A DNA stretch of 64,000 bases from Tatumella sp. JGM91 (GTDB lineage Bacteria > Pseudomonadota > Gammaproteobacteria > Enterobacterales > Enterobacteriaceae): the NCBI RefSeq assembly GCF_018257575.1, contig NZ_JAERJP010000013.1, forward strand, positions 49,835 through 113,834, given 5' to 3'. Both the position numbers and the translations under genes were made by a program. The notes beneath the pieces are model-generated. The model did not search any database, was not told the origin of the DNA, and saw nothing but the letters and a program-made list of their open reading frames with translations. Below are positions 9,239-17,946 of the stretch, piece by piece (positions within the stretch are counted from its first letter, which is position 1; every line of letters starts with the position of its first letter).

Positions 9239-10108
9239 ATGAATAGCTTTACACAGGATCTTGTCGACTGGATTGAGAAGCATCTGGAAGGCAAACTGAC
9301 CATTGACGATGTTGCGGCAAAAGCCGGTTACAGTAAGTGGCATCTGCAACGTATGTTCAGAGAAGATACCGGATTTCAGCTGGCTTCTTATATCCGTTAC
9401 CGGAAACTGCATAAAGCGGCGTTGATCCTGAAAATGACCGCCATGCCGGCGGTAGAAATCAGTGATTTACTGGGGTTCAGTTCACAGCAAACCTTTACCC
9501 GGGCTTTTACCCGCCATTTCGGTATTGCTCCGGGCAAATACCGCGCCACCCATGACTGGCATTTCCGCGGGATGGTTGGGAAAGCAACCCACGACCTGCT
9601 GCCAGTACCTGAGCCGGAAATAGTGACACAGGGGCCTGAATTTATCCACGGAACCGGCCTGAGCTATTACTGTGATCATAATGAACTTGAAGATATTGAT
9701 TACCACTGCCGACAGCGGTTGCAAATTATTCAGCAGGTGCTGAGTATGCAAAAAGGGTTGCTGCACAGTTGTGTGGCCGAAGATTTCGAACCCGACCCGC
9801 GCAGCGGGAAAATCCGGTTCACCCTGACCTTTAAGCAGAGCCTGCAGGACCATGAGCTCAGGCAGGACCGGGCTGGCAGCTTTCTGCGTTTCCGTTTTTC
9901 CGGCACACAGCAGCAGTTTGTCGATATGCAGGCCAGTATCTATCAGAATGTGATGCCCTTCCGCCCGGAAGCACGCCGTGCCGGGCAGGATGTCTTTATC
10001 AGCCAGCAAAGCTGCCCGCCAGATCAGCCGTTACCGGACACTTTTTCCGGCTGCTATTACATCCCGGTTTCTGCTGTCATTCCTCCGGCAGGGGAAAATT
10101 ACCGGTAA
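9239..10108 (+). CDS. Rob-like AraC-family regulator with effector domain
   Basis: This 289-residue regulator has the N-terminal AraC/XylS DNA-binding domain of the MarA/SoxS/Rob group (AAKAGYSKWHLQRMFREDTG near 26-45; SSQQTFTRAFTRHFG near 81-95) and a C-terminal GyrI-like effector-binding domain. Length and layout match E. coli Rob, but the C-terminal half differs strongly, so it may be a paralogue rather than Rob itself. AAAGGAG precedes the ATG by 6 bases. Proteins of this group activate efflux, solvent- and oxidative-stress genes. No target gene adjoins it. Confidence 0.8.
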   Translation: MNSFTQDLVDWIEKHLEGKLTIDDVAAKAGYSKWHLQRMFREDTGFQLASYIRYRKLHKAALILKMTAMPAVEISDLLGFSSQQTFTRAFTRHFGIAPGKYRATHDWHFRGMVGKATHDLLPVPEPEIVTQGPEFIHGTGLSYYCDHNELEDIDYHCRQRLQIIQQVLSMQKGLLHSCVAEDFEPDPRSGKIRFTLTFKQSLQDHELRQDRAGSFLRFRFSGTQQQFVDMQASIYQNVMPFRPEARRAGQDVFISQQSCPPDQPLPDTFSGCYYIPVSAVIPPAGENYR

Positions 10109-10199
10109 TTCAGGGTAGCGCTGTCGCTGTCTGCCGGGCTAAGATGCCGGCCCTGAGTTGTTTCTGACCACAGAAAAAACAGATCATCCGGAGAATGCG

Positions 10200-10517
10200 G
10201 TGAAAAAGCTATCGACCATGATTTTCGGCTGCCTGACCCTCGGTGCAGCATTTTCGGCCGCGGCCCAATGGCCGCCGGAAACCGGCGCCAAAGTGCCGGG
10301 CAATGCCCTTGAGTATCCGACCCGTTTATCCGCAGTAAATGATTCACTGGAACATATGCTGAACCAGGGGGCTGCGGTCATTACTACCTCACCGGGTACT
10401 GACGGCCCGATGGTAACGATAAAGAAAGGTAAACATTATATTATCTGTGTACTGAAAGGGGCGGGGACAGGTGCTGATCAGAACGTGGCGACATCAAAAT
10501 GCTATCAAATGAACTGA
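10200..10517 (+). CDS. small secreted protein, unknown
   Basis: I place the start at the GTG at 10200, with GGAG at 10190-10193, giving 105 residues; a longer frame from 10158 has no ribosome site. The N-terminus is a clear signal peptide (KKLSTMIFGCLTLGAAFSAAAQ), so the mature protein of about 83 residues should be periplasmic. The C-terminal part contains MVTIKKGKHYIICVLKG and SKCYQMN, with two cysteines that could form a disulfide. I cannot name the family. It converges with the reductase-like gene that follows. Confidence 0.65.
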   Translation: MKKLSTMIFGCLTLGAAFSAAAQWPPETGAKVPGNALEYPTRLSAVNDSLEHMLNQGAAVITTSPGTDGPMVTIKKGKHYIICVLKGAGTGADQNVATSKCYQMN

Positions 10518-10542
10518 TACTGTGCTGAGATTCACGAAGATT

Positions 10543-10572
10543 GGCAGGGACCGGCGCAATGCCCGGCCTGCC
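10543..10572. terminator. hairpin between convergent genes
   Basis: GGCAGG pairs with CCTGCC and an inner CCGG with CCGG, giving a bulged stem of about 10 bp between two genes that face each other. Neither strand has a T-run, so it may be a Rho-independent terminator only in a loose sense or a palindromic spacer. Confidence 0.5.
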
Positions 10573-10591
10573 AGGTCACCATATTCAGCAA

Positions 10592-11701
10592 TTATTTAAA
10601 ATCAACTTCCATTAATTCAGCAATCGTTGACCCGCGGGTGGATAAATAGCACCGGTCCAGATAGTCAGTGAATTTTTTCGGCGGAGACATACCAAGATCA
10701 ATAATTTTTGAATTATCAAATACCACATTCAGCTCAGAAAAATGCCCGTACAGATTCATCGCCCGCAATACAATTCGTTCATTGCAGGGACCAAATAGCG
10801 AAGCGAATGTTTTTCGGCTGGCTGAAAGTTCCTTATAGGTGGCTTTACGGTAACGCTCAGCGACAGCCTCTTCGCCTGATGCCCTTGCCATCGCCTGATC
10901 GATTTCGGCAAAACTGACACTGTTCGAAGACCCGGCCGAAATATGGAAAATAGAGTCATTCAGGTTGTCTGCCAGCAGTAACATCACCAGCGCTTCGGCA
11001 CAGTAATCGACAGAAATAACATCAATACGATCGCTGAGGTTACACGGGAAACGTCCCAGCATCAGAGCCATACGGAATACCCAGAAAATACTGGAAGAAG
11101 GTGTACACCCATATTCAGAGTGGCCAACCACGATGGATGGCCGGGCAATGATCAGCGGTAAATCAGGCAGTGTCTCAGCCATCATTTTTTCAATGGTGGC
11201 TTTGCTCCACGTATATTCGACAATATGCTGGTCACGTTCAGTATCGAGTTTATTTTCCGTTACCACCATATTGGGTTCAGGGGCACAGGACATGGCCGTA
11301 CCAACGTGTAAGAATCGTTTCAGCCCTGCGACCTCACTCATGCGTTTGGCAAACTGTAACGTCCCTTCGACATTGACCTTCCAGATATAAGGGTTTTTAC
11401 CAAATGATGCCACCGCGGCACAGTTCATCACATGGGTCACCGTGTCCAGCCGCGGATCATCGGCAAACTCCTGCGGAGAGGCTAAGTCACCCGGTAAAAT
11501 ATTGGCCGTGGTCAGGGTATTCAGTACTGACTCTCCCAGAGAAAACCTGGCTAAGTTTTCTTTAATTCTGACCAGTCCCTGTTCCGCGGATGCTGCTCTG
11601 ACCAGTAACAGTAGCTGGCTTTTCTCTTTCTGTTTTAAAAGGTCAGCGACAACAGCGCCCCCCAGGAAGCCGGTCGCACCGGTAACTAAAATATGATTCA
11701 T
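10592..11701 (-). CDS. reductase-like extended SDR (NAD-binding 4 / male-sterility type)
   Basis: This 369-residue protein has a Rossmann nucleotide-binding motif TGATGFLGG at residues 7-15 and an SDR catalytic pair Tyr163/Lys167 (YTWSK). The fold resembles the thioester-reductase / fatty acyl-CoA reductase (NAD_binding_4) branch more than sugar epimerases. Such domains usually reduce a carrier-bound acyl chain or act on lipid or polyketide intermediates, but no carrier protein, adenylation domain or synthase is nearby, so the substrate is unknown. There is no Shine-Dalgarno sequence before the ATG and the leader is AT-rich, suggesting weak or unusual translation and possible acquisition by transfer. 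Confidence 0.75.
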   Translation of the reverse strand: MNHILVTGATGFLGGAVVADLLKQKEKSQLLLLVRAASAEQGLVRIKENLARFSLGESVLNTLTTANILPGDLASPQEFADDPRLDTVTHVMNCAAVASFGKNPYIWKVNVEGTLQFAKRMSEVAGLKRFLHVGTAMSCAPEPNMVVTENKLDTERDQHIVEYTWSKATIEKMMAETLPDLPLIIARPSIVVGHSEYGCTPSSSIFWVFRMALMLGRFPCNLSDRIDVISVDYCAEALVMLLLADNLNDSIFHISAGSSNSVSFAEIDQAMARASGEEAVAERYRKATYKELSASRKTFASLFGPCNERIVLRAMNLYGHFSELNVVFDNSKIIDLGMSPPKKFTDYLDRCYLSTRGSTIAELMEVDFK

Positions 11702-12999
11702 AATATTTAATTATTTATACACTCTGTAACATTTTAAGATCACCTGACAGACAGCACCCTCAGGCAGGAATAGTGGCAACGATATCGTCGGAAAATTGAA
11801 AAGCCGGGGTATTCTGGTGCCCCTTATATTAAATATTCTTTAAATAACAAAGAATAATAATTTCAGATTGCTTCTGGTAAAGGAATGACCGATAACACTC
11901 TCCTGCGCGGATTTTCAGATAACACAATGACGTTTAATGGTGCTTTTTCCGCAGCCCCTTTCCGTTCAATAATACTTTTCCTCAGCATTATTATTCAGTC
12001 AGTGATAATCGCTATTTTAACTTTTCATTTAACTAAGAACCCGAAAAAAAATCAATGCATTTATTATTTGTTTATATTTCTGTAAAAACAGAGATTCATA
12101 AGTTCATTAAAAAGTATAGCCTGAATCACTCGCGGTTTAACAAATGTTTATATTTTTCAGTCGAAACTGATATTTTAATTTAAAATAAATAAGTCTGTTA
12201 TTGATTAATTTATTATTAAAGCCGCATTAAAACACTTTCAGATTATGAAAGTAAATATAACACTATGTTTTAAATGGTTAATTTTTAAATTTTTTCCTAA
12301 AAAAATCACAACTAAACAGCAAAAATAGTAAATTATTTAACAGATAATAAGGCAATAACAGACACTTGACACTCAGACAGTCTCAGAAAGGCTGACAGAT
12401 GATGTTATGACTGAAAAACCGCTTACATCCGTCAGCCGATAAATAACGCAGGTTTCTGACAGTCACTGTTCAGAAAAATGATAAGGGTTTCTTATTGTTT
12501 ATAATCCAGCGAATAAAAGCAGATGCAGAGATTTACAGGCTGTGCGATTCCGTATAATACCTTTAACAACCGGCTTTAGCTGCTGGTCATCCGCAGCACG
12601 GTGACTCAGCGCCTTGCGTATCTGTCGAAACAATCCGGCAGATATTTTCTGTCTGTGTCGGGTCAGCAGCCCCGGGGGGATAAGAGACGCTGATTATAAA
12701 AAACAGCTTAATATCAATATATTATATATTATCTTCCCGGTAATAACAGAGTCTGCAGCGTATCCGTTTCAGAACCAGTGTTTTCCTGTACTGACCGGCA
12801 GTGAAACCGGAATAATCACCGGTAATATCGTCAGCCAGTCAGAAATTTATCAGGACAGGTAGTCACCTCTGCAACGCTGAAACTTCCGCGCTGCGGATTT
12901 GGGGTTTATCTGCCTTGTGGTGTCCGGCAGCCAGTCCGCAGAGTACAGCCGGCTTCCCTGCGGGGATAATCTACGGCCACAGGCAGAGGACAGAGAAAA
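11702..12999. other. 1.3-kb AT-rich gene desert
   Basis: No convincing gene is visible in about 1.3 kb. Bases 11820-12350 are strongly AT-rich with many A and T tracts, unlike the surrounding DNA, and could bind H-NS. The only notable frame (11885-12085, 66 codons with one hydrophobic stretch) has no properly spaced ribosome site. Bases 12400-12999 are mixed in composition with no recognisable RNA gene. Confidence 0.55.
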
Positions 13000-14187
13000 T
13001 TACAACGCGTCTGCACAGGCAGCAGCCGAACTCCAGGCCCATTGAAAATTATAGCCGCCCAGCCAGCCGGTAACATCCACAACTTCACCAATAAAATACA
13101 ACCCCGGCACATCACGGGCTTCCATGGTGCGTGAAGAAAGCTGGTCAGTATCAACCCCACCCAGTGTGACTTCAGCGGTACGGTAACCTTCAGTGCCGTT
13201 TGGTTGTATTGTCCAGCAGGTCAGCTGTTGTACCAGCAGCTGTTGCTGCTTCTGATTCAGTTGCTTCAGGGTAATATCCGGTACTGTCTGCAGCTGTTGC
13301 AGTATCTCCGTCAGACGTTTTGGTAAAATTTTTGCCAGGCAGTTTTTCAGGCTGAGATTGGGGTGCGCTGTCCGCTGCGTGTCCAGAAATTCCGGCAGAC
13401 TGATATCCGGCAATAAATTGATGGTCAGGGATTCACCGGGTTGCCAGTAACTGGAAATCTGCAACATAGAGGGGCCGGACAGTCCGCGATGAGTAAACAG
13501 CATCGCCTCTTTAAATAATTGTCCCTGTGCTGCACTCACCGTGACCGGCAGAGCGACCCCGGACAACGTCCGGAGTTGCTCCAGTAAAGGTTTATGCAAC
13601 GTAAAAGGGACCAGTGCAGCACGGGTCGGAAATACCCGCAGCCCGAACTGCGCGGCCACTTTATAACCATACGGGGTCGCGCCCAGCCCGGGCATAGACA
13701 GTCCGCCAGAAGCGATAACAAGTTTGCGAGCACTTACTTCAGATCCGTTCACCTGCAGCAGGTAGTCACCCGTTTCCGTACGTGCAGTACTCAGAATGTC
13801 GCTGCGCAGCCGCAGAGTGACATTACCTGCCTGACATTCCGTCAGCAGTAAGTCGACAATCTGCTGTGCTGAGTCATCACAAAACAGCTGGCCGAGGGTT
13901 TTTTCATGCCAGGCAATACCATGACGCCCCACCAGCTCAATAAAATCCCACTGTGTGTAGCGAGCAAGTGCTGACTTACAAAAGTGCGGATTATGTGAAA
14001 GGTAGGCGGCAGGTTCAGTGTACAGATTGGTAAAGTTACAGCGCCCGCCGCCGGACATCAGGATTTTACGGCCCGCTTTTTTGCCGTTATCCAGCACCAG
14101 CACTTTCAGGCCGCGCTGTCCGGCCTGAGCCGCGCAAAACAGCCCGGCAGCCCCTGCGCCCACAACGATTACGTCAAACTTTTCCAT
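13000..14187 (-). CDS. yhiN: HI0933-family flavoprotein YhiN
   Basis: YhiN is a predicted FAD-dependent oxidoreductase of the HI0933 (BaiN-like) family; its reaction in enterobacteria is not established. The 395-residue protein has the dinucleotide motif GAGAAGLFCA at residues 10-19, the family motif KILMSGGGRCNFTN near 41-54, and a C-terminal GLYFIGEVVDVTGWLGGYNFQWA block that closes the flavin site. It is divergent from pitA, as in E. coli. Confidence 0.9.
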   Translation of the reverse strand: MEKFDVIVVGAGAAGLFCAAQAGQRGLKVLVLDNGKKAGRKILMSGGGRCNFTNLYTEPAAYLSHNPHFCKSALARYTQWDFIELVGRHGIAWHEKTLGQLFCDDSAQQIVDLLLTECQAGNVTLRLRSDILSTARTETGDYLLQVNGSEVSARKLVIASGGLSMPGLGATPYGYKVAAQFGLRVFPTRAALVPFTLHKPLLEQLRTLSGVALPVTVSAAQGQLFKEAMLFTHRGLSGPSMLQISSYWQPGESLTINLLPDISLPEFLDTQRTAHPNLSLKNCLAKILPKRLTEILQQLQTVPDITLKQLNQKQQQLLVQQLTCWTIQPNGTEGYRTAEVTLGGVDTDQLSSRTMEARDVPGLYFIGEVVDVTGWLGGYNFQWAWSSAAACADAL

Positions 14188-14421
14188 ACTTCCCCCGCCG
14201 AAAAACGGCTGATTGTAGAGATATGCGTGACCCGACTCCAGAATGAAAATTTCTCAGCCGGCGGGATACAACATAACTTGATAATTTTTAAGTGATTTTA
14301 AAACAAAATATTCCGCCACCGGCCACTGCCATGTAAAAAAAAGGAGATTTCTCTTTCCTGAATGGACCTCTGTCGCTGATAATGCGCGGGGTTCATGTCC
14401 TCAAAAAATGGCGTAACGTTT

Positions 14422-15909
14422 ATGCTTCATCTTTTTGCTGGTATCGATTTAAGTACTGGCCTACTACTGATAGTTGCTCTGCTGTTTGTTTTGTTTTACG
14501 AAGCAATCAACGGATTCCATGATACCGCTAATGCAGTGGCGACGGTAATTTATACCCGTGCCATGCGTGCGCAGCTGGCTGTTGCAATGGCGGGGATCTT
14601 TAACTTTCTGGGAGTTCTGTTGGGAGGACTGAGCGTAGCCTATGCTATCGTTCATATGCTGCCGACGGATCTGCTGCTGAATGTCGGTTCAGCCCATGGC
14701 TTAGCTATGGTCTTTTCCATGTTGCTGGCAGCAATTATCTGGAACCTCGGCACCTGGTATTTTGGTCTGCCGGCCTCCAGTTCCCATACATTGATCGGCG
14801 CAATTATCGGCATTGCGCTGACAAATGCACTGGTCACCGACAGTTCACTGATTGATGCACTGAATATCCCGAAAGTCATTAATATCTTTATGTCGCTGAT
14901 ACTGTCACCGATCGTCGGGATGGTACTGGCAGGGGTATTGATTTTTCTGCTGCGGAAATACTGGAGCGGGACGCGTAAGCGCTCACGGATCCATATGACG
15001 CCAGCCGAACGTGAAAAGATTGATGGCAAGAAAAAGCCGCCTTTCTGGACACGGATTGCATTAATTGTCTCAGCAGTGGGTGTCAGTTACTCACACGGTG
15101 CGAATGACGGACAGAAAGGCATTGGTCTGATTATGCTGGTCCTGATTGGCGTGGCACCGGCCGGATTTGTCGTCAACATGAATGCATCCGGATACGATAT
15201 TACCCGTACCCGTGACGCGGTTGATCATCTGCAACAGTATTACCAGCAGAACAGTCAGTCACTGCAGTCGATTATTGCGCCGTCGGTAACGCCGGTTGTG
15301 ATCAGCACGCCGGTGGAAGAGTTCCATTGCAGTAATGAACGGGCACTGGAAGCTGTTGCCCATGCCCGTGCAATGCTGACAAACCTCAGCAGTTATGACC
15401 AGCTGACGGTCGAAAACCGTGCCCAGATGCGACGTTTGCTGCTGTGTATTTCGGATACCGCGGATAAAGTGGCCAAACTGCCGCAAACCAGCAGTCAGGA
15501 TCGCCGTTTCCTTGATGATTTACGCCATGACCTGCTCGGAACCATCGAGTATGCACCGGTCTGGATTATCGTTGCGGTTGCGCTGGCCTTGTCACTGGGC
15601 ACCATGGTTGGCTGGCGTCGCGTCGCTACCACTATTGGTGAAAAAATCGGCAAGAAAGGCATGACATACGCACAGGGGATGGCGGCGCAGGTGACGGCGG
15701 CTACCTCTATCGGTATTGCCAGTTATACGGGTATGCCTGTATCGACCACCCATATACTGTCATCATCCGTTGCCGGGACGATGCTGGTCGATGGTGGCGG
15801 CCTGCAAAGCAAAACCATCAAGAATATTGTGATGGCATGGGTCCTGACTCTGCCGGTCTCTATTCTGTTATCGGCGGGCCTTTACTGGATTGCGCTGCAT
15901 ATTATTTAA
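14422..15909 (+). CDS. pitA: low-affinity inorganic phosphate transporter PitA
   Basis: PitA imports metal-phosphate complexes with protons across the inner membrane. The start MLHLFAG at 14422 matches the E. coli start, giving 495 residues against 499; a longer frame from 14395 has no support. The two family signatures are present: FHDTANAV near residue 34 and [10 protein letters not shown] near residue 227. About ten helices flank a central hydrophilic loop that is the least conserved part. It converges with uspB and shares a bidirectional terminator with it. Confidence 0.95.
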   Translation: MLHLFAGIDLSTGLLLIVALLFVLFYEAINGFHDTANAVATVIYTRAMRAQLAVAMAGIFNFLGVLLGGLSVAYAIVHMLPTDLLLNVGSAHGLAMVFSMLLAAIIWNLGTWYFGLPASSSHTLIGAIIGIALTNALVTDSSLIDALNIPKVINIFMSLILSPIVGMVLAGVLIFLLRKYWSGTRKRSRIHMTPAEREKIDGKKKPPFWTRIALIVSAVGVSYSHGANDGQKGIGLIMLVLIGVAPAGFVVNMNASGYDITRTRDAVDHLQQYYQQNSQSLQSIIAPSVTPVVISTPVEEFHCSNERALEAVAHARAMLTNLSSYDQLTVENRAQMRRLLLCISDTADKVAKLPQTSSQDRRFLDDLRHDLLGTIEYAPVWIIVAVALALSLGTMVGWRRVATTIGEKIGKKGMTYAQGMAAQVTAATSIGIASYTGMPVSTTHILSSSVAGTMLVDGGGLQSKTIKNIVMAWVLTLPVSILLSAGLYWIALHII

Positions 15910-15936
15910 TCAGCCACGTAAAGTTATCGCGACTAA

Positions 15937-15966
15937 AAGCTGCCTCTGCCGGGGCAGCTTTTTTTT
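15937..15966. terminator. bidirectional terminator between pitA and uspB
   Basis: AAGCTGCC and GGCAGCTT form an 8-bp stem with an 8-nt loop. Eight T residues follow on the plus strand and TTTTAG on the minus strand, so it can end both convergent genes. Confidence 0.92.
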
Positions 15967-15979
15967 CCCCTGGCCGCCG

Positions 15980-16315
15980 CTAATGCCAGATAATCAGCCC
16001 TGCCAGGCTGATCACTATAAGGGCACACAGGCTACTGGTCAGAATAAACTGCCGGCGCAGCCGTTCACAACGCCGGATAAATTCCTCATCATGGTGATCC
16101 AGGTAACGTTTTTCATAGATATAGCGTACCAGTCGCATCTGCTTCGAGGGCTGGCCATGTGCGGTAAAAAAACCGCCACCGTCCACAAACTGATACAGTA
16201 ACGGATCACAGCCACGCATCACCACCAGCAAGGTACGTAATGAAGAAACATACCTCAGCATATTAATGACACAGACAATACAGAGCCCGATAAAAAGTGC
16301 CGTTGTGTTTATCAT
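15980..16315 (-). CDS. uspB: universal stress protein B
   Basis: UspB is a small inner-membrane protein needed for stationary-phase ethanol tolerance in E. coli, where it is controlled by sigma-S. The 111-residue product matches E. coli UspB closely ([19 protein letters not shown] and [17 protein letters not shown]), with one hydrophobic helix at each end. I start at the second of two adjacent ATG codons (16315), which gives the E. coli length. It is divergent from uspA. Confidence 0.93.
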   Translation of the reverse strand: MINTTALFIGLCIVCVINMLRYVSSLRTLLVVMRGCDPLLYQFVDGGGFFTAHGQPSKQMRLVRYIYEKRYLDHHDEEFIRRCERLRRQFILTSSLCALIVISLAGLIIWH

Positions 16316-16318
16316 CAT

Positions 16319-16637
16319 TCCCCTCTGCCTGTCCCCTTGTCACACCGCTATATCATACAGCTGGCCACAGCCGTGATGACTATTGATTAGTACAGATAAT
16401 ATTTTTCCGTCCGGTAAGTGAATATTCATTATAACCCGGGAGGAAAAAAGCACGCTGCTTTGACCCGTTTCATCGCTGGCGTACTGCCAGACAGGCGATA
16501 ATCATTCTATACTCACTTCTGCCGCCCTATGGTAGGATAAATTCACAGCACACAGTAGAAAATCGCCATAGTGGTCAGCAACCTGTCGTTGATATGCCTT
16601 TGCTGATCCCTACCTTTTTCGTATTAAGGAGTCTGTC
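16319..16637. other. divergent promoter region of uspB and uspA
   Basis: This 319-base region separates the two divergent stress genes, as in E. coli. It contains no reading frame of note. It should hold the sigma-S promoter of uspB and the FadR/ppGpp-responsive uspA promoter, but I cannot place either exactly. AAGGAG at 16626-16631 is the uspA ribosome site. Confidence 0.6.
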
Positions 16638-17069
16638 ATGTCTTATAAACATATTCTGGTCGCCGTTGATCTTTCCCCGGAAAGTCAGCTGCTGGTTGAA
16701 AAAGCGGTCTCACTCGCCAGCCCTTACAATGCTAAAGTGTCATTAATTCATGTCGACGTTAATTACTCTGATCTTTATACCGGTCTGATTGACGTTAATC
16801 TGGGAGATATGCAGAAACGTATTTCCGAAGAGACTCAGTCAGCACTGACTCACCTGTCAACCAGCGCCGGTTATCCCATCAGTCAGACCCTGAGTGGCAG
16901 CGGCGATTTGGCACAGGTACTGATTGATGCGATCCATAAATATCATGCTGACCTGGTGATCTGTGGTCACCATCAGGATTTCTGGAGCAAACTGATGTCC
17001 TCGGCCCGCCAGTTAATCAATACCGTACATATCGATATGCTGATTGTGCCGATGAAAGACGAAGAATAA
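16638..17069 (+). CDS. uspA: universal stress protein A
   Basis: UspA is a cytoplasmic stress-survival protein that accumulates on growth arrest. The 143-residue single-domain protein opens with the family pattern [22 protein letters not shown] and ends with HIDMLIVP. It lacks the G-2X-G-9X-G(S/T) ATP loop of other Usp classes, as expected for the UspA subgroup. AAGGAG lies 6 bases before the ATG. The dtpB gene that follows uspA in E. coli is absent. Confidence 0.94.
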   Translation: MSYKHILVAVDLSPESQLLVEKAVSLASPYNAKVSLIHVDVNYSDLYTGLIDVNLGDMQKRISEETQSALTHLSTSAGYPISQTLSGSGDLAQVLIDAIHKYHADLVICGHHQDFWSKLMSSARQLINTVHIDMLIVPMKDEE

Positions 17070-17118
17070 CCGGTAACAGTCACAGGCCCTGATAAGGGTG
17101 TTCTCTGTCAGACGACAG

Positions 17119-17154
17119 TGACCGGAGAGTAAGTAATTACTCACTCTCCGGTCA
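17119..17154. terminator. 12-bp hairpin between uspA and rsmJ
   Basis: TGACCGGAGAGT and ACTCTCCGGTCA are perfectly complementary across a 12-nt loop, between two convergent genes. No T-run follows on either strand, so it is either an atypical terminator or an mRNA 3'-end stabiliser. Confidence 0.65.
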
Positions 17155-17180
17155 GCAAATTGCCGGCTGGCCGGAAACCG

Positions 17181-17939
17181 TTACTCTGCCGGGGCCAGTG
17201 ACGGATAGATATCAAACCGATGACTTTTGGTAACTACCGCCGAAGAGGTTGCAACCCCGTCGAGAGGTTCAGCATAGTCAGGGCGCTTCACTACAATACG
17301 TTTTTTGGCCAGTAACCGGGCCGGAGACAGTAACCCGTCAGCGTCTTCATCTGCCCCGACCAGAGACTGAAACACCCGCATTTCTTTCTTTACCATGGCA
17401 CTTTTCTGCCGGTGCGGATACATCGGGTCCAGATAGACCACATCCGGACGCGGGGTGATGTCGGCCAGGGCCTGATGACTGGTGGCATGGATCAGGGTCA
17501 GCCGCTGCCGCAGCCAGGGACCGATTTCCGCATCACGGTAACCGCGTTGTAAACCATCGTCCAGCAACGCCGCCACAACCGGATGACGTTCCAGCATTCT
17601 GACACGGCAGCCGGCAGACGCCAGTACAAAAGCATCACGTCCCAGTCCTGCAGTCGCGTCCACCACCTCCGGCAGATAGTTGCCTTTAATCCCGACGGCT
17701 TTGGCTACCGCCTCACCACGTCCGCCGCCAAATTTACGCCGGTGGGCCATGGCGCCGGATACAAAGTCGACATAAATGCCGCCCAGCTTTGGCTCATCAC
17801 GTTTACGTAATTCCAGGTGTGACGCCGTCATCACCAGCGCCATCGGCGCCTGCTGATCATGGGTCAGTTGCCAGCGTTCAGCTAAAACAGATAAGGCGCC
17901 GTCTCCGGCGCCCGTTTCATCAATCAGACAAATATTCAC
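17181..17939 (-). CDS. rsmJ: 16S rRNA m2G1516 methyltransferase RsmJ
   Basis: RsmJ methylates G1516 of 16S rRNA using S-adenosylmethionine. I start at the GTG at 17939 (252 residues), because E. coli RsmJ begins at the equivalent of NICLIDETG; the longer frame to 18044 would run into prlC. Visible motifs are [15 protein letters not shown] (SAM binding), [14 protein letters not shown] (catalytic DPxY-type motif) and KRPDYAEPL. It starts 7 bases after the prlC stop, so the two are probably one transcript. Confidence 0.94.
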   Translation of the reverse strand: MNICLIDETGAGDGALSVLAERWQLTHDQQAPMALVMTASHLELRKRDEPKLGGIYVDFVSGAMAHRRKFGGGRGEAVAKAVGIKGNYLPEVVDATAGLGRDAFVLASAGCRVRMLERHPVVAALLDDGLQRGYRDAEIGPWLRQRLTLIHATSHQALADITPRPDVVYLDPMYPHRQKSAMVKKEMRVFQSLVGADEDADGLLSPARLLAKKRIVVKRPDYAEPLDGVATSSAVVTKSHRFDIYPSLAPAE

Positions 17940-17946
17940 CCGCGGG

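Noticed and set aside
11885..12085. 66-codon frame with one hydrophobic stretch
   Set aside because: The AAAGG is only about one base from the ATG and the sequence lies in AT-rich DNA where chance hydrophobic frames are common.
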